A stretch of DNA of 64,000 bases from NCBI GenBank assembly GCA_964462985.1, contig CAYXAA010000007.1:95319-159318 (forward strand), written 5' to 3'. The translations under genes and the position numbers were made by a program. Source of the DNA: CAYXAA01 sp964462985 (GTDB lineage Bacteria; Pseudomonadota; Alphaproteobacteria; Rhizobiales; Stappiaceae). This document shows positions 58,980-64,000 of the stretch, piece by piece (position 1 is the first letter of the stretch; each line of letters starts with the position of its first letter). The notes under the pieces were generated by a model. It worked only from the letters and a program-made list of their open reading frames with translations, did no database searches and was not told the origin of the DNA.

Positions 58980-59777
58980 TCAGTCGAGGCGTTCGATCAG
59001 CGCCTTTGCCGCGGCGGGATTGATCACCTTGTGCCCGGCGATCACGAAGCAGAACACGTCGCGCGGCATCCGTGGGGCCGGGTCCGCAAGAAGCTCGGCG
59101 TTGTCGGGGGAAGCGCCCTCGGAGAGGGCGGCGAGCCGAGCGGCCCACTGATCCAGCGTGCTGGGGCTGTAGCCGAGCGGCTCTCTCTCGTTCGTACCCA
59201 TCAGGCGGATGTAGACGAAGTCGGTGGTGATGTCCGCGATCACGGGAAACTCCGAATCGACGGCCCAGACGGCGGCGGCGCCCCGCTTGCGCAGCAGCGC
59301 CACGGCCTCCGGATCCCGGAAACTGTCGTGCCGGAGTTCGAGCACGTGGCGCAGGGCGAGCCCACCGGTCTGATCCGGCAGCAGCGCCAGGAACGCGGCG
59401 AAATCATCCGGCTCGAATCGCTTTGTCGGAGGGAACTGCCACAGGACCGGCCCGAGCTTGTCACCGAGCTCGGCAAGGCCCCCTTCCACGAATCGGCGAA
59501 TGCTGTCGCCGGCCTCCGCCAGCACCTTCCGGCTCGTGGAGAACCGCGGCGCCTTCACCGAGAAGACGAAGCCATCCGGCGCGGCGTCGCGCCACGCGGC
59601 GAAGGTCGAAGGCTTCTGGCTGCGGTAATAGGTGCCGTTGATCTCGATCGCCGTCAGCGCCCGGGCGGCATAGGACAATTCCTTCTTCTGCGGCAGGTCG
59701 TCCGGATAGAACGTCCCCCGCCACGGCTCGAAGGTCCAGCCGCCAACCCCGACGCGAACGGTGCCACGCTTTGCCAT
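58980..59777 (-). CDS. DUF72 (YecE-like) family protein
   Basis: A 265-residue TIM-barrel-like protein starts with residues AKRGTVRVGVGGWTFEPWRG. Conserved family segments are EINGTYYRSQKPSTFAAWRD, GFVFSVKAPRFSTSRKVL, PVLWQFPPTKRFEPDDFAAF and VLELRHDSFRDPEAVALLRK. Family function is uncertain. Its start is ATG 59777. It is 101 bases upstream of the PHO box region on the same strand, but the PHO boxes point to the phn genes. Confidence 0.92.
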   Translation of the reverse strand: MAKRGTVRVGVGGWTFEPWRGTFYPDDLPQKKELSYAARALTAIEINGTYYRSQKPSTFAAWRDAAPDGFVFSVKAPRFSTSRKVLAEAGDSIRRFVEGGLAELGDKLGPVLWQFPPTKRFEPDDFAAFLALLPDQTGGLALRHVLELRHDSFRDPEAVALLRKRGAAAVWAVDSEFPVIADITTDFVYIRLMGTNEREPLGYSPSTLDQWAARLAALSEGASPDNAELLADPAPRMPRDVFCFVIAGHKVINPAAAKALIERLD

Positions 59778-59985
59778 GGCGGCATGCTGACGCTGCGAGG
59801 GATGAATGGCAAGGGCGCACCCCTTTCAATCCTCGGTTCCGGCGCCTTTTCATGCGATGCCGCTCGCGAAGCCCCTCCCCGACATGAACGACGCGACGTC
59901 CGCCGCGGAACCATTCGCCGCAGCCCGCGGTTTGGGCGGCCTACTCGCTGCTCGTCACGAGCTCCGAGAAAAGGAGACAGACAAA

Positions 59986-60285
59986 ATGAAACTCAAGTTG
60001 TTCAGCACCACCGCCGCCTTGCTTTTCACCGCGAGCGTCGGCGCCGGATTTGCGCAGACCGTCGTCGTCGAGCCCCAGCAGCAAACGATCATTCGTGAGT
60101 ATGTGCAGAAGCAGCCTCTCGCCTCGGTGCAGCTGCCTGGGGTCGAACTGAATATCGGCAGCACGGTGCCTGAAACCGTCGAGCTCTATGAGATTCCGCA
60201 GACCGAATACCAGTACGTGGTCGTGGAGAACCGGACGGTTGTCGTCGATCCCCAAACCCGACAGATCATCCAGGTGATCGACTAA
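59986..60285 (+). CDS. Small secreted DUF1236-like protein
   Basis: A 99-residue protein has a signal peptide (LFSTTAALLFTASVGAGFAQ) and a mature part dominated by the DUF1236 pattern, VPETVELYEIPQTEYQYVVV ending NRTVVVDPQTRQIIQVID. AAGGAG lies nine bases upstream. DUF1236 proteins are rhizobial periplasmic or surface proteins of unknown function. An upstream open frame to 59806 has no signal peptide and is not likely used. Confidence 0.9.
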   Translation: MKLKLFSTTAALLFTASVGAGFAQTVVVEPQQQTIIREYVQKQPLASVQLPGVELNIGSTVPETVELYEIPQTEYQYVVVENRTVVVDPQTRQIIQVID

Positions 60286-60321
60286 CCCAAAGGCCCGCCG
60301 ACTCTGCTGCCGTCTTAGCCG

Positions 60322-60352
60322 ACCTGCCGCCCGGCGCAACCGGGCGGCAGGT
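60322..60352 (+). terminator. Strong hairpin after the DUF1236-like gene, possibly bidirectional
   Basis: A perfect 13-bp stem ACCTGCCGCCCGG/CCGGGCGGCAGGT has a 5-base loop and is followed on the plus strand by CGTTTGGTG. The U-tract is short, but the stem is strong. It lies between two convergent genes (60285 and 60412). Confidence 0.65.
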
Positions 60353-60411
60353 CGTTTGGTGTGGGCCCGCCTGCTCACTTTCAGCGGCAGACCCCGGTAA
60401 GCTCCGTCTTT

Positions 60412-60852
60412 CTACCGGATCACCGCGTTCCATAACCGGGCAAACAGCCCCCGCCGCTGCGCCTGGTCCGCGACGGCTCGCACGCAGCGCGCCGACACGG
60501 CGGCCGTTACGCTCGGGCCGAAATGGCAGTAGCAGACGATGGCGTGCAGCTGATGGTCGCGCAGCTCGAAGAACCGCTTGGCCTCGCCGTATGTATCGTT
60601 CCGCAGACCCTCTGCGCGCAGAACGGGATCCTCGTAGGCGACGGAAATCGGCGAACCGGTCGTCTGCAGCCCGTCCCGGGTCCGGGCGGGCTCGTATTCG
60701 GTGCCCGAGAAGGTACGCAGCCGCCGGTCGGGTTCCCGCTCCAGGAGCATGGCCCAACGTTCGAGGCGCTCGCTCCGCGTCAAGGCAGGGCGAGTGGGTT
60801 CGGGATAGGTTTTGGCAACGGCCGTCAGCTGGTCGAGCGGAGTGTGTTTCAT
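60412..60852 (-). CDS. Hypothetical protein
   Basis: A 146-residue soluble protein starts with residues KHTPLDQLTAVAKTYPEPTR, then has a helical, charged middle and a C-terminal part with residues ELRDHQLHAIVCYCHFGPSV and AVSARCVRAVADQAQRR. Three cysteines are concentrated there. GGGAGG lies five bases upstream of the ATG, which supports real expression. No signal peptide or membrane segment is seen and I do not recognise the family. Confidence 0.7.
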   Translation of the reverse strand: MKHTPLDQLTAVAKTYPEPTRPALTRSERLERWAMLLEREPDRRLRTFSGTEYEPARTRDGLQTTGSPISVAYEDPVLRAEGLRNDTYGEAKRFFELRDHQLHAIVCYCHFGPSVTAAVSARCVRAVADQAQRRGLFARLWNAVIR

Positions 60853-61046
60853 GCTCGCCTCCCTCAGGGGTTCAAGCAGCCTGCCCCCATGACGGATTGC
60901 CCCATGCCAGCGTGACTCCAGCCACCGCTCAAGTCACGCGGTTTTTGGGAATGACTGCCATGTCCTCGAATGGGGAACCCTTCTTGCCAGCGCCGGAGAG
61001 CGGCTGCTGTGCCGCGAACGTCGGCTGCAACAGCGCTCTTCCAGGG

Positions 61047-61952
61047 TCAGCAGGCATCGACCGTGAAGTAGCCTGCCGCCATCATGTCAGCCAGAAGACC
61101 CTGTCCCCTGGGCCGCCAGCCGAGCCGGGCCCGCGTCCAGTCGCTGGCGGTCGGCTGATCGATGGCGGCAAATCCGTAGAACCAGCCGAAATGCTCGCGC
61201 GCCGCCTCGGCTGACAGCGACACGCAAGGAACGTTCAGGCCGGTCGCGATCGCTTCGGCGATCTTGCGGAATGGAATGCTGCCTTCGCCGATCGCATGAT
61301 ACGTTGCAGCGCTCGGACCGCGCTCGACGGCAAGGCGAAATGCGGCGGCGGCGTCGTGGACATGCACCGCCGGCCAGGCGTTCTCGCCGTCGCCGATATA
61401 GGCCGACTCGCCCTTCTGCCGGGCGATATCGATCAGCGTCGGGACGAAGCCATGATCGCCCTCGCCATGCACCGATGGCGGCAGTCGCATGACGATCGTC
61501 GGGATGCCGCGATCGGAAAGCGCTCTGGCCGCCGCCTCGGAGGCGCGGGGATAGGCATCCGACGGCGCAAACGCCGGGTCTGCCTCGACGGCGACAGCGC
61601 CTGCCGTATCCAAGAAGGCGACGCCCGCCGTGACGACAAGCGGCTTCTTCGTGCCTTCGATGGCTGCCCCGAGCGTCTCGATCGCCGCTCTGTCGATCGC
61701 GCAGGCTTCGGCAAAACGGGAGAAATCATGCACGAAGCCGGTGTGGATCACCGCATCCGTTGCCCTGGCGCCCTGACGGAGTGTTTCGGGCGCCTCCAGA
61801 TCGCCGCGAAGCGCCTCCGCTCCCATCCTTTCCAGTGCTTCGGCGCTGCGGTCGGACCGGGCAAGTCCCAGGGCCAGATGCCCGTTCGCGAGAAGTTCCC
61901 TCACAACGGCTGTGCCGACAAAGCCGGTAGCACCTGTCACAAACACCTTCAT
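61047..61952 (-). CDS. NAD(P)-dependent epimerase/dehydratase-like SDR
   Basis: A 301-residue extended-SDR protein starts with the nucleotide-binding glycine motif MKVFVTGATGFVGTAVVREL. It continues with GDLEAPETLRQGARATDAVI and an active region with residues SDAYPRASEAAARALSDRG, and VRVHVHDAAAAFRLAVERG-like VHVHDAAAAFRLAVERG. The usual Tyr-x-x-x-Lys is not clear (the segment reads YPRAS), so it may be an atypical SDR. ATG 61952 follows GGAGA. The divergent XRE regulator at 62033 is a likely controller. Confidence 0.85.
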   Translation of the reverse strand: MKVFVTGATGFVGTAVVRELLANGHLALGLARSDRSAEALERMGAEALRGDLEAPETLRQGARATDAVIHTGFVHDFSRFAEACAIDRAAIETLGAAIEGTKKPLVVTAGVAFLDTAGAVAVEADPAFAPSDAYPRASEAAARALSDRGIPTIVMRLPPSVHGEGDHGFVPTLIDIARQKGESAYIGDGENAWPAVHVHDAAAAFRLAVERGPSAATYHAIGEGSIPFRKIAEAIATGLNVPCVSLSAEAAREHFGWFYGFAAIDQPTASDWTRARLGWRPRGQGLLADMMAAGYFTVDAC

Positions 61953-62019
61953 GGCCAATCTCCATCTTGTGCGGGAGGAAACGATCGGCCACAGTGCCCA
62001 TCCTGTTAAAGCCGAGAAA

Positions 62020-62033
62020 TTATACTGGTATAA
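62020..62033. promoter_or_regulatory. 14-bp palindrome overlapping the regulator start codon
   Basis: TTATACTGGTATAA is a perfect 6-2-6 inverted repeat whose last A is the first base of the regulator ATG. On the minus strand it includes a TATAAT-like -10 for the divergent SDR gene. It is a candidate operator for autoregulation and SDR control. Confidence 0.6.
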
Positions 62034-62878
62034 TGACTGACAGGTTCGATGCCGTCGACGCCGGCAACCGCCTCGGTGCCTTCCTGAAAAACCGTCGGCA
62101 AAGGCTCGACCCGGCCGCGCTCGGTTTCGCCGGTCGCCGCCGCACCCCGGGCCTGCGCCGGGAGGAAGTTGCTCAGCGCGCCAATATCAGCACGACGTGG
62201 TACACGTGGCTCGAACAGGGCCGTGGCGGCGCTCCGTCGCCGCGCGTGCTCGACAGCCTTGCCGACGCGCTCATGATGACGGAAGCCGAACGCGAGCATC
62301 TGTTCCTGGTGGGAATCGGCCGCCCCCCAAAAGCCCAGGCCTCCAGGCACAAGGCCATCTCCCAGCGGCTGCAACGGTTCCTCGACGCCATGCCGCTGAT
62401 CCCCGCGACGGTCGCGACGGCGACCTGGGACATCATCGCCTGGAACCGCGCGGCGCGACTCGCCCTCGCCGATTACGCGGCAATGCCGCCTGCCGAGCGC
62501 AACATCTTGCGGCGGATGTTTCTCGACCCGGCGACCCGCTCGGCCCAAGCCGACTGGGAATCCGTGGCCCGGTTCCTGGTCGCGACCTTCCGCGCCGAAA
62601 CCGCACGCGCAGGCGAAGACCGGCGGGCTGCGGACCTCGTTGCCGAACTCTCCGGCAAAAGCGACGCGTTCGCCCGCATGTGGACGGAGAACGACGTTCA
62701 GACCCCCGGAGAAGGCGCGAAGACCATCCGCCACGCCGCTGTGGGAGACATCACCTTCGAGTTCTCATCCTTCGCAATCGACGGCCGGCCGGACCTCAAG
62801 CTGATGATCTACAACCCGGCAGACGATTCCGGCCTCCAAAAGATGCGCCGGCTGTGCGGTTTGGCAGGGGCGGACTAG
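62033..62878 (+). CDS. XRE-family HTH regulator with MmyB/MLTR-type ligand domain
   Basis: A 281-residue regulator. The N-terminal HTH has RLGAFLKNRRQRLDPAALGF, RTPGLRREEVAQRANISTTW and YTWLEQGRGGAPSPRVLDSL, the pattern of HTH_31-type proteins. From about residue 105 a ligand-binding domain with residues ATVATATWDIIAWNRAARLA and FEFSSFAIDGRPDLKLMIYN matches the MmyB-like group. It starts right after a palindrome, with no ribosome-binding sequence, so it could be leaderless. These regulators are commonly divergent from an SDR or oxidoreductase gene, as here. Confidence 0.92.
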   Translation: MTDRFDAVDAGNRLGAFLKNRRQRLDPAALGFAGRRRTPGLRREEVAQRANISTTWYTWLEQGRGGAPSPRVLDSLADALMMTEAEREHLFLVGIGRPPKAQASRHKAISQRLQRFLDAMPLIPATVATATWDIIAWNRAARLALADYAAMPPAERNILRRMFLDPATRSAQADWESVARFLVATFRAETARAGEDRRAADLVAELSGKSDAFARMWTENDVQTPGEGAKTIRHAAVGDITFEFSSFAIDGRPDLKLMIYNPADDSGLQKMRRLCGLAGAD

Positions 62879-63013
62879 GCCTGCCGCAGGGTCGCAGGCG
62901 TGCATTCTCGAGATGTCCTGCGCCGGCGTTTGCCGGCACCGGGCGGACCATAGTCATCTCCGCACCGGACATCGCAACTGCCTGCCATTCTGGCGCATCC
63001 GGCCGTATACGCG

Positions 63014-63844
63014 TTAGGTCATGGCAGCAAATTCTGAGCCGAATTCCGTGGCGATGAACCGGGCGTCCGCGTCCACGAGTTCCCTGAGCATTGCAACGGC
63101 ACTGTCCGGAACGGGCACTTTGGTCGTTTCGTGGACAATGGCACGAGCATTGGGATAGCTGTGCGGAGAAACCCCGATGTGCCGTTCGATATCGGCAAGC
63201 ACTCCTTCCGGGTCGTCTCTTAACCGGCGATACGGGATGAAGATTATGTCATCTGCGCCGAAGGTTTTGAGCCACCTCGGCACATACTGCGAGTACGCTC
63301 CTCGGTGCACCAGCACAGGATCGCGTGCCGCCTCTAGCCAGGCAGCTTCGCTGTCGTCCCGAAGCTTACCCCTCTGGTAGTTCATGCGAAGCTGCGACAG
63401 CGCCCGGCTCAGCGGGTCCCTGATGATATAGATCAGCTTGACGCCCGGCAGCAGGGACTTCAGATAACCGATACCCTCCAGGCTGATCGTGCAGTATTCG
63501 GGGGTAATCTCCCCGGTAACCTTGCCCTCGGCTTTGTGCCACGAAAACACATACCTGTACCATTCCTCCGTGAACGGATCATTCAGGTGTATCCCGGTCA
63601 CGTAGCGAATGAACTTGAGGCTTGAGGGCCCCGCGCTTTCGAGGTGCCATTTTATGGCATTGAGTGCTCCCATCCGCAGGTGCCACCGGCTCCACCTGGA
63701 AGTATCTCTGCCGTAAAGGTGATCGAAGAAGTGCAGTTCCTTGATGGGAGGCATCCAGATATCCGGATGGCCTTGAAGCTGCTCGTTGAGCCAGGACGTG
63801 CCCGCCTTCTGGGCTCCGATACAGAGAAAACGCGGAAGGGTCAT
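63014..63844 (-). CDS. Sulfotransferase
   Basis: A 276-residue PAPS-dependent sulfotransferase is predicted. The 5'-phosphosulfate loop is LCIGAQKAGTSWLNEQLQGH, and the 3'-phosphate site is IYIIRDPLSRALSQLRMNYQ with GKVTGEITPEYCTISLEG between. ATG 63844 follows GGAGG by four bases; an extension to 63889 is not needed. The acceptor, possibly a glycan or lipid, cannot be inferred. It is convergent with the XRE regulator. Confidence 0.92.
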   Translation of the reverse strand: MTLPRFLCIGAQKAGTSWLNEQLQGHPDIWMPPIKELHFFDHLYGRDTSRWSRWHLRMGALNAIKWHLESAGPSSLKFIRYVTGIHLNDPFTEEWYRYVFSWHKAEGKVTGEITPEYCTISLEGIGYLKSLLPGVKLIYIIRDPLSRALSQLRMNYQRGKLRDDSEAAWLEAARDPVLVHRGAYSQYVPRWLKTFGADDIIFIPYRRLRDDPEGVLADIERHIGVSPHSYPNARAIVHETTKVPVPDSAVAMLRELVDADARFIATEFGSEFAAMT

Positions 63845-64000
63845 GAATCCTCCAAACCGAAAGTGCGCCACGCCATCCACCGACCGCACCGCCCATCAAG
63901 GTCTGAAAACGGCATCCTTATCCGCGCCGGCATCGAATCTTTCCAGCACGAGCTGGACGGGCGTCATGTGGCATCTCAAGTTGCGCACGGATAGGGCGTT
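63845..64000. other. Right edge, no gene recognised
   Basis: These 156 bases upstream of the sulfotransferase gene show no reading frame with coding character. A gene may begin beyond the window edge. Confidence 0.4.

Noticed and set aside
62925..62946. GCCGGC-GTTT-GCCGGC hairpin between the XRE and sulfotransferase genes
   Set aside because: A 6-bp palindrome with no U-tract is common in GC-rich DNA and not convincing as a terminator.
1..64000. tRNA, rRNA, tmRNA, CRISPR array, transposase, integrase or attachment sites
   Set aside because: I looked for T-loop GGTTCGAATCC-like sequences, regular spaced repeats and mobile-element proteins and found none. Short RNA genes could still be missed by eye.

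Overview
The window looks like chromosomal DNA of a GC-rich alphaproteobacterium of the order Hyphomicrobiales (Rhizobiales). The evidence is the nrdR-ribD-ribE-ribH-nusB-thiL string behind glyA, the rpoZ-rsh-pyrE-DUF2062-acpS-lepB-rnc-era-recO string, Porin_2-type porins opening with ADLPVAPEPVDYVRVCDAFG-like residues, an LdtR-type MarR regulator beside an L,D-transpeptidase, an Asp-rich HemB, and a phnCDEE (phoCDET-like) transporter with PHO boxes. I could not assign a genus. I saw no phage, insertion sequence, CRISPR array, rRNA or tRNA.

Layout. 1-6.3 kb (minus): glyA, nrdR, ribD, ribE, ribH, nusB, thiL and a partial MFS transporter, mostly a tight operon for one-carbon, riboflavin and thiamine cofactor supply. 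6.6-9.2 kb (minus): a small DUF6898-like protein, an L,D-transpeptidase and LdtR. 9.4-13.1 kb (minus): a valine-degradation group (isobutyryl-CoA dehydrogenase, 3-hydroxyisobutyryl-CoA hydrolase, 3-hydroxyisobutyrate dehydrogenase) with an embedded membrane protein. 13.4-21.4 kb: hemB, a divergent MocR regulator/LysE exporter pair, threonine ammonia-lyase, an RDD protein, an SLC13/RCK transporter and bpt. 21.4-22.7 kb: an overlapping uracil-DNA glycosylase and NYN-domain pair. 23.2-31.4 kb: the stringent-response and translation housekeeping string from rpoZ to recO. 31.4-37.8 kb: a secreted repeat protein of unknown function, parC, a thioesterase, smpB, dapA and an alpha/beta hydrolase. 37.8-41.4 kb: a three-copy porin array whose last copy is a decayed pseudogene. 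42-50 kb: penicillin-binding protein 1C and a giant alpha-2-macroglobulin with an added PAN/Apple-like domain. 50-54.2 kb: a hybrid sensor kinase and an orphan ParA-like ATPase. 54.6-58.9 kb: a phosphate-starvation phosphonate/phosphate ABC transporter. 59-64 kb: smaller accessory genes, ending with a sulfotransferase.

Most of the window is conserved housekeeping DNA. The least explained parts are the secreted protein with tandem Y-I-N-I-G-T-D-S-G-G-P repeats (31.4-32.0 kb), the porin array with its shared leader hairpins and decayed copy, the PhnE permease with a roughly 195-residue extracytoplasmic insert, the paired PHO boxes, and several inverted repeats at divergent promoters. I did not find convincing evidence of a wholly new multi-gene system.
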